A DNA stretch of 43,909 nt from Alphaproteobacteria bacterium (GTDB lineage Bacteria; Pseudomonadota; Alphaproteobacteria; Rhodobacterales; Rhodobacteraceae), in NCBI GenBank assembly GCA_003697125.1, contig RFGB01000087.1, positions 1 through 43,909 on the forward strand, given 5' to 3'. Positions within the stretch are counted from its first letter, which is position 1. Each line of letters begins with the position of its first letter. Made by a program: the position numbers and the translations under genes. Positions 7,294-16,110 of this stretch are shown here, in pieces. The notes beneath the pieces were generated by a model. The model worked only from the letters and a program-made list of their open reading frames with translations, was not told the DNA's origin and made no database searches.

Positions 7294-8655
7294 CTACAGA
7301 TCCCACCCCTCGTGCAGGGCGGGCAGGATCACCTCGGCGGGCTCCAGCCCCCCCGCCAGCGCCCGGCGCGGGGCATCCTCGCCATGGACCAGGAACACGC
7401 GCCCCGGCGCGCCCGCCCGGCGATGCCAGTCGATCAGATCGTCCCGGCCGGCATGGGCCGAGAAACCGCCGATCGTGTGCAGGCTGGCGCGCACGGGAAT
7501 CTCCTCGCCCGACAGGCGCACCGACGGGGCGCCATCGATCAGGATCCGCGCCAGCGTGCCCTGGGCGGCGAAGCCCACGAAGACAACGGCATTCTCGGCC
7601 CGGGCCAGGTTGCGGCGCAGATGGTGGCGCACCCGGCCGCCGGTGCACATGCCCGACCCGGCGATGATCACCGCGCCGCCGCGCAGGCGGCCCAGCGCGC
7701 GCGACTGGGCCGCGTCGCGGGTCACATGCAGCCCCGGCAGGGTGAAGGGATCCCGGCCCCGTTCCAGCAAGGCCCCGATCTCGGGGCGCAGCGCCGCGCC
7801 GTGGCGGCGGAAGATCCGCGTCGCGGCGCTGGCCATGGGCGAATCGAGGAAGACCTGGAGGCCGGCCGGCAGCCGCCCGCTTGCGATCGCGCGGCCGATC
7901 ACGAACAGGATCTCCTGCGCGCGCTCCAGGGCAAAGCTGGGGATGATGACATTGCCCCCCCGCGCCACGGCCCGCTGCAGCACCGCCTCGAACTCGGCCA
8001 CCGTCGCGTCAAGATCGCGATGGTTGCGGTCGCCATAGGTCGATTCCATCACCGCGATCCCGGCACCCGCGGGCGGGGCCGGCGGGCGCAGCAGCAGCCG
8101 CTCGCGCGGGCCGATGTCGCCCGAGAACAAGATCCGCCGGGGGGGCAGCGGCGCGCCGGTCTCGATCAGCACGCTGGCCGAGCCGAGGATGTGCCCCGCC
8201 TCGTGCAGGCTGGCGGTCACGCCGGGGCCCAGCGCGATCGGCTCTCCCAGCCGGGCGATGCGGCCGAAACGGTCCAGGCTGTCCATCACGTCAAGCGTGT
8301 CGAACAGCGGCGCATGCCGCCTGCCCCGGCGCCGGGCCTCCTCCTCGTTCAGGCTGGCCGCATCGAGAAGCACCAGGCGCGCAAGCTCGCGCGTGGCCGC
8401 GGTGCAGATGATCTCGCCCCTGAATCCGCGCCGGACCAGAAGCGGGATGCGCCCGCAATGGTCCAGATGCGCATGGGTCAGGATCAGGATGTCGATCGCG
8501 GCCGGATCGAAGCCGAAGGGGGCGGCATTCTCCTCCTGCGGCGTGCGGCCGCCCTGGAACAGGCCGCAGTCGATCAAGACCTGTCGCCGCCCCAGCTCGA
8601 GGCGGTGGCACGAGCCCGTGACCCCGCCCGCGGCGCCGTGGAAGGACAGCCTCAT
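7294..8655 (-). CDS. Beta-CASP metallo-beta-lactamase-fold hydrolase (RNA-specificity-domain family)
   Basis: This 453-residue protein is a predicted zinc-dependent nuclease-type hydrolase. It has the metal motif HAHLDH (residues 61-66), a further HEAGHILGSA and FSGDIG, then a beta-CASP insert (YGDRNH..., IPSFALERAQEIL), and a C-terminal ISAHAGR/VHGE region typical of the RNA-specificity (RMMBL) domain of CPSF73/Ysh1-like proteins. The start at 8655 overlaps the LOG-gene stop by 4 bases (ATGA). Bacterial members are assumed to act on RNA, but the substrate of this stand-alone type is not established. Confidence 0.88.
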   Translation of the reverse strand: MRLSFHGAAGGVTGSCHRLELGRRQVLIDCGLFQGGRTPQEENAAPFGFDPAAIDILILTHAHLDHCGRIPLLVRRGFRGEIICTAATRELARLVLLDAASLNEEEARRRGRRHAPLFDTLDVMDSLDRFGRIARLGEPIALGPGVTASLHEAGHILGSASVLIETGAPLPPRRILFSGDIGPRERLLLRPPAPPAGAGIAVMESTYGDRNHRDLDATVAEFEAVLQRAVARGGNVIIPSFALERAQEILFVIGRAIASGRLPAGLQVFLDSPMASAATRIFRRHGAALRPEIGALLERGRDPFTLPGLHVTRDAAQSRALGRLRGGAVIIAGSGMCTGGRVRHHLRRNLARAENAVVFVGFAAQGTLARILIDGAPSVRLSGEEIPVRASLHTIGGFSAHAGRDDLIDWHRRAGAPGRVFLVHGEDAPRRALAGGLEPAEVILPALHEGWDL

Positions 8656-9623
8656 CGCCCCGGATCCCGGGCGGCGAGCCCGGCAAGCGGCCCGCCCGCC
8701 CGCGCATGCCAGTCGAGAATGTCGCGCCAGATCTCTTCGGCGGTCTCGGCATGCCAGAACAGCTCCCGGTCCTCGGGATCGATCACCCCTTCGGCCACCA
8801 GGAAATCGGCGTCGAACAGCCGCTGCCAGTAGTCCCGGCCAACCAGGATCACCGGCACCGGCGCGATCTTGCGCGTCTGGATCAGGGTCAGCGTCTCGAA
8901 CAGCTCGTCCAGCGTCCCGAACCCGCCCGGGAAAACCACCAGCGCCCGGGCCCGCTTCAGGAAGTGCAGCTTGCGGATGGCGAAATAGTGGAAGCGGAAG
9001 CACAGGCCGGGGGTCAGATAGGGGTTGGGGAACTGTTCATGGGGAAGCGTGATGTTCAGCCCCACGGTGGGCGCGCCCGCCTCGTGGGCGCCGCGATTGG
9101 CCGCCTCCATCAGGCCGGGGCCGCCCCCGGTCATCACCACCGGCCCGTCGCCGGCCGCCGCCGCGCCGACCAGCCGGCCGAATTCGCGCGCGACGGTGTA
9201 GAAGCGGCTCTTGTCGGCGATGCGCCGGGCGATGGCCAGCCGGCGGGCGAGCCCGGGATCGTCCGGGCTGCGGGCCAGCGCCTCCTCGAGCGCGGCGACG
9301 CGGCGCGCCGCGGTCGCGGGTTCGGGGATGCGGGTGCTGCCGAAGACGACGATGGCATGGCGGATCCCGCGGGCGGCGAGGATCTCCTCGGCCTTCTGGT
9401 AGTCGAGCTGCAGCCGCACCCCGCGCGCGGTCTCGCCGCGCAGATAGGCGGGGTCCTCGTCGGCCTGGCGGTATTCGGGGCTGGCCAGGATCTCGGCCAC
9501 CAGCCGCGAGGCGCGCGGATCCTCGCTGTCGGGCTTGGGCCGGCACCAGGGCAGCGCGGTCTCGCGCCTGACGGGATGCGCCGGCGCGGGCTTGCCCGGC
9601 CTGCCGCGGCCCTCTGTCGCCAT
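8652..9623 (-). CDS. LOG family protein (predicted nucleoside-5'-monophosphate phosphoribohydrolase)
   Basis: The 323-residue Rossmann-fold protein has both LOG signatures: GGGPGLMEAANRGA (166-179) and PGGFGTLDE (232-240). Family members cleave nucleoside monophosphates into free base and ribose 5-phosphate. The N-terminal 90 residues precede the usual core, so it resembles the longer PpnN-like proteins rather than the ~190-residue plant-type LOGs. The ATG at 9623 has GGGAGGGG upstream; the open frame continues further upstream, but there it is antisense to the ATPase gene. It is coupled to the beta-CASP gene and divergent from the metal ATPase across a 97-base gap. Confidence 0.88.
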   Translation of the reverse strand: MATEGRGRPGKPAPAHPVRRETALPWCRPKPDSEDPRASRLVAEILASPEYRQADEDPAYLRGETARGVRLQLDYQKAEEILAARGIRHAIVVFGSTRIPEPATAARRVAALEEALARSPDDPGLARRLAIARRIADKSRFYTVAREFGRLVGAAAAGDGPVVMTGGGPGLMEAANRGAHEAGAPTVGLNITLPHEQFPNPYLTPGLCFRFHYFAIRKLHFLKRARALVVFPGGFGTLDELFETLTLIQTRKIAPVPVILVGRDYWQRLFDADFLVAEGVIDPEDRELFWHAETAEEIWRDILDWHARAGGPLAGLAARDPGR

Positions 9624-9720
9624 TCGCCCCTCCCCGCTTGCGGACGGGGACCGATCAAGCCATGCAGGGGCGGCGGCGTCCAGAGGTTTCCGCCCGCGGC
9701 CGCCGGCAGGAGGGTCCGCC

Positions 9721-11583
9721 ATGCAGCAAGCCATCCGCCACCGGCGGCAGGCGGGGCTGATCGCCCTGGCGCTGGCGGGGCTTGCGCTTGGCGCCGCACT
9801 CGCCGCGCTGGGCCGCGGGGATGGCGCGCGCATCGCCTGGACGCTGGGGGTGCTGCCGGTCCTGGCGGCGCTGGCGTTCGACATCCTGCGCGGGCTGCTC
9901 AGGGGCGAGACCGGGCTCGACATCGTCGCCGCGCTGTCGATGACTGCCGCGCTGGCGGCGGGCGAGACTCTGGCCGCGGCGGTGGTCGCGGTGATGTATG
10001 CCGGCGGCAGCTTCCTCGAGGCCCATGCCGCCGGTCGCGCCCGGCGCGAGATGGAGGCGCTGCTGGCACGGGCGCCGCGCAGCTCGACGCGCCGCCATGG
10101 CGACGGGCTGGAGGAGGTGCCGCTGGATGCGGTGGGCCCCGGCGACGTGCTGGTGATCATGCAGGGCGACATTCTGCCGGTGGACGGGACCATCGCCTCG
10201 GCCAGCGCGCTCCTCGACATGTCGGCACTGACCGGAGAGTCGCTGCCGGTGCGCCTTCCGCGCGGGGCCGAGGCGCCGAGCGGGGCGCAGAATGCCGGCC
10301 CGGCCTTCGACCTGGTCGCGACCCGGCCCGCGCGCGACAGCACCTATGCCGGCATCGTCCGGCTGGTCGAGGCCGCCCAGCGCGCCCGGGCGCCGATGGC
10401 GCGGATGGCCGACCGCTGGGCGCTGGCCTTCCTGGGCCTGACGCTGGCCATCGCCGGGGCGGCGTGGGGCCTGACCGGCGACCCGGTGCGCGCGGTGGCG
10501 GTGCTGGTGGTGGCCACCCCCTGCCCGCTGATCCTCGCCCTGCCCATCGCGCTGGTGGCGGGCATGTCGCGCGCGGCGGCCTCCGGCGTGCTGATCAAGG
10601 GGGCGGCGGTGCTCGAGCGGATGGCGCGGACCGCGACCGTGATCCTCGACAAGACCGGAACCCTGACCGACGGCGCGCCGCGGATCGCGCGGATCGAGCC
10701 CGCCCCGGGATTCACGCCCGAGGCGCTGCTGCGCATCGCCGCCGCGCTCGAGCAGGCATCGCGCCATCCGGTGGCGCGGGCGATCGTCGCCGAGGCGCGC
10801 GCCCGCGGCCTGGCGCTGCCCGCGCCCGAGGATGTGACCGAGGCGGCCGGAGAGGGCCTCGCCGGACGCATCGACGGCCGGCCGGTCGCGCTGGGCAGCC
10901 CGGATTTCATCGCCCGCCTCACCGGCCGGCCGGCCGCGCCCGCCGCCACCGACGCGCCGGGCGCCCTGCGGGTGGCGGCGGTGGTGGATGGCCGGCCGGC
11001 CGGGCAGATCGTGCTGGCCGACCGGCTGCGCGCGGATGCCGCCGGACTGATCGCGGCGCTGCGCCGGCAGGGGGTGCGGCGGGTGCTGATCGCCACCGGC
11101 GACCGGGCCGAGGTGGCGCAGGCCGTGGCCGCCGGGCTGGGGCTTGACGGGCTCCGTGCCGGGCTGAGCCCGGCGGGCAAGCTGGCGCTGGTGCGCGAGG
11201 CGCAGGCCCACGGGCCGGTGATGATGGTCGGCGACGGGGTGAACGATGCCCCGGCGCTGGCCGCCGCCGATGTCGGCGTGGCGATGGGCGCGCGGGGCGC
11301 GGCCGCTTCGGCCGAGGCGGCCGATGTGGTGCTGCTGGTCGACCGGATCGACCGGCTTGCCACCGGCATCGCCATCGCGCGGGGCGCCATCGCCATCGCC
11401 CGCCAGAGCGTGGCGGTCGGCATCGGCCTGTCGCTGGCCGGAATGCTGGCCGCGGCGCTGGGCTGGCTGTCGCCGCTTCAGGGCGCGCTGCTGCAGGAGG
11501 CGATCGACGTCGCGGTGATCCTGAACGCGCTGCGCGTGCTGCGCCTGGCCCCCGGCCCGGCCACCGCCGCGCCCGCATCCTAG
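9721..11583 (+). CDS. P1B-type heavy-metal-translocating ATPase with a TPC motif
   Basis: The 620-residue ion pump has the actuator-domain TGES (in LTGESLPV), the phosphorylation site DKTGT (D310), the P1B-specific HP dipeptide (H349-P350) and the hinge motif GDGVNDAPAL. The ion-path motif is T266-P267-C268-P269 rather than the CPC of Cu/Zn pumps or the SPC of Co pumps; TPC is the P1B-5-like class, linked in the literature to Ni/Fe/Co. There is no N-terminal CxxC metal-binding domain and no C-terminal hemerythrin domain. The ATG at 9721 follows GGAGGG. The stop overlaps the convergent aldolase stop by 4 bases. The transported metal is uncertain. Confidence 0.9.
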   Translation: MQQAIRHRRQAGLIALALAGLALGAALAALGRGDGARIAWTLGVLPVLAALAFDILRGLLRGETGLDIVAALSMTAALAAGETLAAAVVAVMYAGGSFLEAHAAGRARREMEALLARAPRSSTRRHGDGLEEVPLDAVGPGDVLVIMQGDILPVDGTIASASALLDMSALTGESLPVRLPRGAEAPSGAQNAGPAFDLVATRPARDSTYAGIVRLVEAAQRARAPMARMADRWALAFLGLTLAIAGAAWGLTGDPVRAVAVLVVATPCPLILALPIALVAGMSRAAASGVLIKGAAVLERMARTATVILDKTGTLTDGAPRIARIEPAPGFTPEALLRIAAALEQASRHPVARAIVAEARARGLALPAPEDVTEAAGEGLAGRIDGRPVALGSPDFIARLTGRPAAPAATDAPGALRVAAVVDGRPAGQIVLADRLRADAAGLIAALRRQGVRRVLIATGDRAEVAQAVAAGLGLDGLRAGLSPAGKLALVREAQAHGPVMMVGDGVNDAPALAAADVGVAMGARGAAASAEAADVVLLVDRIDRLATGIAIARGAIAIARQSVAVGIGLSLAGMLAAALGWLSPLQGALLQEAIDVAVILNALRVLRLAPGPATAAPAS

Positions 11584-12320
11584 TCGCGATAGTCGGACCC
11601 CTCGCGGATCAGGATGCGATGGATCGAGGCCAGCAGCGGCGCGCCGCCGCCGGGATAGGCCTCGGCCTCGCGCGCGGTCTTCTCGGCCACCGCATCGGGC
11701 AGGATGCGCAGCGGCCGCCCGGTGGACAGCGCGCGCAGATAGACCTCGCAGGCACGCTCGAAATAGATCAGCCGGTTCAGCGTGTCCGCCACCCCGTCGC
11801 CCACCACCATGACGCCGTGATTGCCCATCACCAGCACCTTCTTCGCCGGATCCGCAAGCAGGGCGCAGACCCGTTCGGCCTCGGCCTCGAAGGCAAGCCC
11901 CCCGTAATCCACATCCACCGCCACCCGGTTCCAGAACATCGCGGCGTTCTGGTCGATCGGCGGCAGCACCGGATCGGCCAGGCAGCCCAGCGCCGTCGCG
12001 TTGACCGAATGGACATGCATCGCGCAGCGCGCATGGGGCAGGCGACGGTGGATCGTGCCATGCAGCGCCCAGGCGGTGGGATCGGGCGCGTCGGGGCGCT
12101 GCATCACCGCGTCGTCATCGGCGTCGAGCAGCAGGAGATCCGACGCGCGGATCAGCTCGAAATGGACCTGACCCGGGTTGATCAGAAAGCGCCTGCCCCG
12201 ATCATCCACCGCCAGCGAGAAATGGTTGGCCACCGCCTCGTTCATGCCCAGCCGCGCCACCCAGCGAAACGCCGCCGCCAGATCGGCCCGCGCCCTGTCC
12301 AGCTCAGCCGCGCCCGCCAT
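11580..12320 (-). CDS. Class II aldolase/adducin family protein
   Basis: The 246-residue protein is a Zn-dependent aldolase, dehydratase or decarboxylase of the fuculose-1-phosphate aldolase fold. It shows NHFSLAVDD, the metal ligands in MHVHSVN (His pair) and the later NHGVMVVGD histidine, close to the family pattern H.H...(~60)...H. Length is typical. It begins 9 bases downstream of the permease stop at 12330, so it is the last gene of the ABC operon and may act on what the transporter imports. The substrate is not predictable; similar genes are annotated only as class II aldolase. Confidence 0.85.
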   Translation of the reverse strand: MAGAAELDRARADLAAAFRWVARLGMNEAVANHFSLAVDDRGRRFLINPGQVHFELIRASDLLLLDADDDAVMQRPDAPDPTAWALHGTIHRRLPHARCAMHVHSVNATALGCLADPVLPPIDQNAAMFWNRVAVDVDYGGLAFEAEAERVCALLADPAKKVLVMGNHGVMVVGDGVADTLNRLIYFERACEVYLRALSTGRPLRILPDAVAEKTAREAEAYPGGGAPLLASIHRILIREGSDYRD

Positions 12321-12329
12321 CGCGCCCGC

Positions 12330-13190
12330 TCAGCTCGGCGACATGCCGCGCAGACGCTCGGACCGGCGGCGCAGCAGCTCGACCACCACCAGAAGCGCGA
12401 TCGCGACACAGACCAGAACCGTCGCCACCGCCAGGATCGTGGGGCTGATCTGTTCGCGCAGGCCGATGAACATCTGCCAGGGCAGCGTCTTCTGCCCGGC
12501 CGAGCCCACGAACAGCACCACCACCACCTCGTCGAACGAGGTGATGAAGGCGAACAGCGCGCCCGAGATCACCCCGGGCAGGATCAGCGGCATCTGCACC
12601 CGGAAGAAGGTGGTGATCGGCCCGGCGCCCAGACTGGCCGCCGCCCGGGTCAGCGAGCGGTCGAACCCCACCAGCGTCGCGGTCACGGTGATGATGACAA
12701 AGGGGATGCCCAGGGCCGCATGGGCAAGCACCACGCCCCAGTAGGTGCCCTGAAGCCCGATCCGGGAATAGAAGAAATACATCCCCGCCGCCGAGATGAT
12801 CAGCGGAACGATCATCGGCGATATCAGCACCGCCATGATCGTGCGCCGGAAAGGCATGTTGGAATCGCTCAGCCCGATCGCGGCCAGGGTCCCGAAGCCC
12901 ACCGACAGCAGCGTGGCCACCGGCGCGATGGTGATCGAGTTGCGCAGCGCCTGCTGCCAGTCGGGATTGCCGAAGAAGTCGCGGTAGTGCTTCAGCGAAT
13001 AGGCATCCGGATCCAGCGCCAGCATCCCGGGGGTGAAGGTGAAGAAATCCTCGGCATTGAACGACAGCGGAATGATCACGATGATCGGCGCGATCAGGAA
13101 GAAGAAGATCAGCCCGCAGATCACCCGGAAGCCGTAATGCCAGATGCGCTGCAGCGGGGTGGCATAGGCGGGAAGGCTCATCTCACTCAC
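12330..13190 (-). CDS. ABC transporter permease (PotC-like)
   Basis: The 286-residue inner-membrane permease has about six hydrophobic segments and the EAA loop TRAAASLGAGPITTFFRV followed by PLILPG. It begins after a short cytoplasmic tail with the long TM1 VICGLIFFFLIAPIIVIIPLSF. It overlaps the stop of the larger permease by 4 bases (ATGA), which indicates coupled translation and a heterodimeric PotB-PotC channel. It is next to last in the potA-potD-potB-potC-aldolase operon. Confidence 0.9.
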   Translation of the reverse strand: MSEMSLPAYATPLQRIWHYGFRVICGLIFFFLIAPIIVIIPLSFNAEDFFTFTPGMLALDPDAYSLKHYRDFFGNPDWQQALRNSITIAPVATLLSVGFGTLAAIGLSDSNMPFRRTIMAVLISPMIVPLIISAAGMYFFYSRIGLQGTYWGVVLAHAALGIPFVIITVTATLVGFDRSLTRAAASLGAGPITTFFRVQMPLILPGVISGALFAFITSFDEVVVVLFVGSAGQKTLPWQMFIGLREQISPTILAVATVLVCVAIALLVVVELLRRRSERLRGMSPS

Positions 13191-14863
13191 CCCAGCTTGA
13201 CATTGTCGATGCCGACGATGCGGTCATAGGTCCAGTAGAGGATCAGCACCGCGAACAGCAGGATCGAGCCCAGCGCCGCCGCCAGCCCCCAGTTGAGGCT
13301 GATCGAGATGTGATAGGCGATGCGGTTCGAGATGAAGATGCCCGACGTGCCGCCGACCAGCTCGGGCGTGATGTAATAGCCGATCGACAGGATGAAGACG
13401 AGGATCGCCCCCGCCCCGATCCCGGGAACCGACAGCGGGAAATAGACCCGCCAGAAGGCGGTCCAGTTCGTGGCGCCCAGGGACTTGGCCGCCCGCAGAT
13501 AGCTTGGCGGGATCGTCTTCATCACCGAATAGAGCGGCAGCACCATGAAGGGCAGCAGGATGTGGGTCATGGCGATGATCGTGCCGGTCTGGTTGTTGAT
13601 CATCACCAGCCGGGCATCGTCCGAGATCAGCCCGATCCAGACCAGAAGGTCGTTGATCACCCCCTGCTGCTGCAGCAGCACCTTCCAGGCCGAGGTCCGC
13701 ACCAGAAGCGAGGTCCAGAACGGCAGCAGCACCAGGATCAGCAGCAGGTTGGCATGCCGCGCCGGCAGATTGGCCAGCAGCCAGGCCACCGGATAGCCCA
13801 GGACCAGCGTGGCCAGGGTGATGCCCACCGACAGAAGCAGCGTGCGCCAGAACAGCATCAGATAGATGCGGCGGTTCTCCTCGACCATCGCGATGCCGTC
13901 GGGGGTCTTCTTCATGTCCAGCGCGGCGAGGAAATAGCCGTTGGTGAAGCGGCCGGAATAGGCCTTGATCGTCTGCCACATCGCGACATCGCCCCAGCCG
14001 TCGTCGACCTTCAGCATCTCGTCGCGGATCGAGACGGGCGGGAAGCCGGGCACCGCCGCGGCCGCGGCGCGCAGCAGGTCGGCATGCGGGCCGGTGTGGC
14101 GCGACAGGTCCGCGCCCCCCGACAGGTCGCGGTAGAGCGCGTCATAGACCAGGGGCCAGGGCGCCTCCTCGGTCGGGCTGTCGCCATCCTCGGTCTGGAT
14201 CGCCCGGGCGAAGGCCGCGTAGAAATCCGCCGTCTGGGGCAGCAGCGCGGCAATGGCGGGATCGGCGCGGAACAGCGGCTCGGGCCCCGCATCCGCCCCG
14301 GCACGCGCGCGCCGCGCCGCCCAGGCGGCCTGCGCCTCGCGCCAGTCGGGCGCGCCGATCAGCTCGACCCAGGTCGCGGGCTCGCCCCAGGCCGGATCGA
14401 GCCCGACGAATGCCTGCTTCAGCTCCCGCCCCATCCGCGACAGGCGCCGGCCGGTCTTGCGGAACAGCGACGACACGCCGGTGTATTCGTAGTTCAGCCG
14501 CTGCCCGACCCGGGTATGCAGCTTGCGCGTCTCGGCCAGCTGCAGGTCGCGGGCCATCGCCACGAATACCTCCTGGGGCGGCAGGCTGCCCGAACGCTCG
14601 TCCCAGCGCCGCAGTTCGGCCACCGTGCGCGGCAGCGTCTCGGGAACGATCTCGTTCTCGACCGAGCGGAACAGCATGTCGGCGATGGGCGCCACGAAGG
14701 CGATCAGCACGAAGGCCAGCAGCGGCGCCACCAGCAGGAAGGCGCGCAGCCTCTGCCGGCGCTGCGCCCGGGCCAGGCTCTGCTTCAGCGGCCGCCCGTC
14801 GGCGGCCAGCATCACCCCGCCCGCCGAAACCGGGCCGCCCTGTCCCGTGGTCGTGTCACTCAT
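13187..14863 (-). CDS. ABC transporter permease (PotB-like) with a large extracytoplasmic insertion
   Basis: The 558-residue permease is nearly twice the usual 280-300 of PotB. TM1 lies at about residues 41-63 (LLVAPLLAFVLIAFVAPIAD); TM2 does not begin until about residue 340 (LLLSVGITLATLVLGYPVAW). The intervening ~275 residues are hydrophilic, contain no obvious membrane segment and should face the periplasm. The remainder is a normal permease core with the EAA loop RAAKSLGATNWTAFWRVYF. Shorter TM1-TM2 insertions are known in Rhodobacterales homologues; part of this one (about residues 160-270, Ala- and Arg-rich) looks like further expansion. It is coupled to potC. Confidence 0.88.
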   Translation of the reverse strand: MSDTTTGQGGPVSAGGVMLAADGRPLKQSLARAQRRQRLRAFLLVAPLLAFVLIAFVAPIADMLFRSVENEIVPETLPRTVAELRRWDERSGSLPPQEVFVAMARDLQLAETRKLHTRVGQRLNYEYTGVSSLFRKTGRRLSRMGRELKQAFVGLDPAWGEPATWVELIGAPDWREAQAAWAARRARAGADAGPEPLFRADPAIAALLPQTADFYAAFARAIQTEDGDSPTEEAPWPLVYDALYRDLSGGADLSRHTGPHADLLRAAAAAVPGFPPVSIRDEMLKVDDGWGDVAMWQTIKAYSGRFTNGYFLAALDMKKTPDGIAMVEENRRIYLMLFWRTLLLSVGITLATLVLGYPVAWLLANLPARHANLLLILVLLPFWTSLLVRTSAWKVLLQQQGVINDLLVWIGLISDDARLVMINNQTGTIIAMTHILLPFMVLPLYSVMKTIPPSYLRAAKSLGATNWTAFWRVYFPLSVPGIGAGAILVFILSIGYYITPELVGGTSGIFISNRIAYHISISLNWGLAAALGSILLFAVLILYWTYDRIVGIDNVKLG

Positions 14864-14898
14864 CGGCCCTTCCCCCGTGCTGATCCCCGCGGCGGATC

Positions 14899-14925
14899 GG
14901 CGGCGGGGCGCATGGCCCCGCCGCC
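14899..14925 (-). promoter_or_regulatory. Intercistronic GC hairpin between the binding-protein and permease genes
   Basis: A perfect 11-bp stem (14899-14909 with 14915-14925) and a 5-base loop lie in the 72-base gap just after the binding-protein stop. It matches the hairpin at 1191-1217 in position and type, so both importer operons seem to hold their permeases below the binding protein in the same way. The role is inferred. Confidence 0.6.
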
Positions 14926-14935
14926 GGGGCGGCGG

Positions 14936-16036
14936 TTACTGCGCCAGCCAGGCCTGGAACCGCGCGTCGAGATCGTCGCGGTAGTCGGCCCACCATTCAT
15001 AGTTGAACAGGAAGGTGTGCTTCGCGTTGGCGGGGTCGGTGGGCATGTGCGGCTTCATGTGCTCGGGCACCAGCGGGGCCGAGGATTTCCGCGCCGGGCC
15101 GTAGGAGATGTACTTCGCCTGATCGGCCAGCCGCTGGGTGTCGGTGGCGAAGCGCACGAAGTCCAGCACGCGGGCGAGGCGATCCTCCGGCAGACCGGCG
15201 GGGATGATCCAGCCGTCCAGGTCGAACATCTGCCAGTCCCACAGCATGGCGATGGGCTGCTTCTGCTCGACGATGGCGGCATAGAGCCGGCCGTTATAAG
15301 TGGAGCCGATCACCACCTCGCCATCGGCCAGGAGCTGCGGCGTCTGGGCACCGGCGGTCCACCAGATGACCTGATCGCGGATGGTGTCCAGCTTGGCGAA
15401 GGCGCGCTTGATGCCCTCCTCGGTCTCAAGCACGTCATAGACCTCCTCGATCGGCACGCCATCGCAGATCAGCGCCCATTCCAGATTGCCGATCGGGCGC
15501 TTTTCCAGGCTGCGCTTGCCGGGGAAGGTCTTCAGGTCGAACACGTCGCAGACGCTGGTCGGCACCTTGCCGCCCCATTCCTTGACATCGGTGCGGTATC
15601 CGAAGGTGGTGGAGAAGACGATCTGCGGGATGAAGCAGTCCGAGACGATCAGCTCGCCGAAATCCTCCGAGGCCGGGGTGCCGTCGGGGGCCGGGGCCAG
15701 CACCTCGTCATGGTCGATCTCCATCGCCAGCCCCTCGTCGCACAGCCGGATCGCGTCGGCGGCGACGACATCCACCAGATCCCAGGTGATGTTGCCCGCC
15801 TCGTTCATGGCGCGCAGCTTGGCCACCGCCTCGGCCGAGGATTCGTCCCAGACGACCTCGACCTCGGGATGCATGGCGCGATAGGGGATGGCATAGGCCT
15901 GGTTCTGGCTGTTCTGATAGGCGCCGCCCCAGCTGACCAGGGTCATGGTGTTGGCCATCTGCTGGGCCATGGCGGCGGTCGCGGCCAGGATGCCGGCCCC
16001 GGCCATCGCCGCGAATGCGGTCTTGCGTGGTGTCAT
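14936..16036 (-). CDS. ABC transporter substrate-binding protein (PotD-like)
   Basis: The 366-residue periplasmic ligand receptor has a Sec-type signal peptide (MTPRKTAFAAMAGAGILAAT, cleaved after AMA near residue 23). The mature start TMTLVSWGGAYQNSQNQAY is typical of PotD-like PBP type 2 proteins, and ends near EWWADYRDDLDARFQAWLAQ. The ATG at 16036 is preceded by AGGGAGAG. The open frame extends upstream into potA in another frame, which is not coding. It is second in its operon, after potA. The ligand class (polyamine or related) is inferred from family similarity only. Confidence 0.9.
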   Translation of the reverse strand: MTPRKTAFAAMAGAGILAATAAMAQQMANTMTLVSWGGAYQNSQNQAYAIPYRAMHPEVEVVWDESSAEAVAKLRAMNEAGNITWDLVDVVAADAIRLCDEGLAMEIDHDEVLAPAPDGTPASEDFGELIVSDCFIPQIVFSTTFGYRTDVKEWGGKVPTSVCDVFDLKTFPGKRSLEKRPIGNLEWALICDGVPIEEVYDVLETEEGIKRAFAKLDTIRDQVIWWTAGAQTPQLLADGEVVIGSTYNGRLYAAIVEQKQPIAMLWDWQMFDLDGWIIPAGLPEDRLARVLDFVRFATDTQRLADQAKYISYGPARKSSAPLVPEHMKPHMPTDPANAKHTFLFNYEWWADYRDDLDARFQAWLAQ

Positions 16037-16110
16037 CTCGTCTCTCCCTGCTTGTCGATCGGATAGGGGGTTCTTCCCGATGGCATTTCCGCGCGGCTTC
16101 CCGCCGGGGG

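Noticed and set aside
9624-10343. Upstream extension of the LOG gene opposite the P-type ATPase
   Set aside because: It is low-complexity Ser/Ala/Pro sequence antisense to conserved ATPase motifs; the ATG at 9623 has a good ribosome site.
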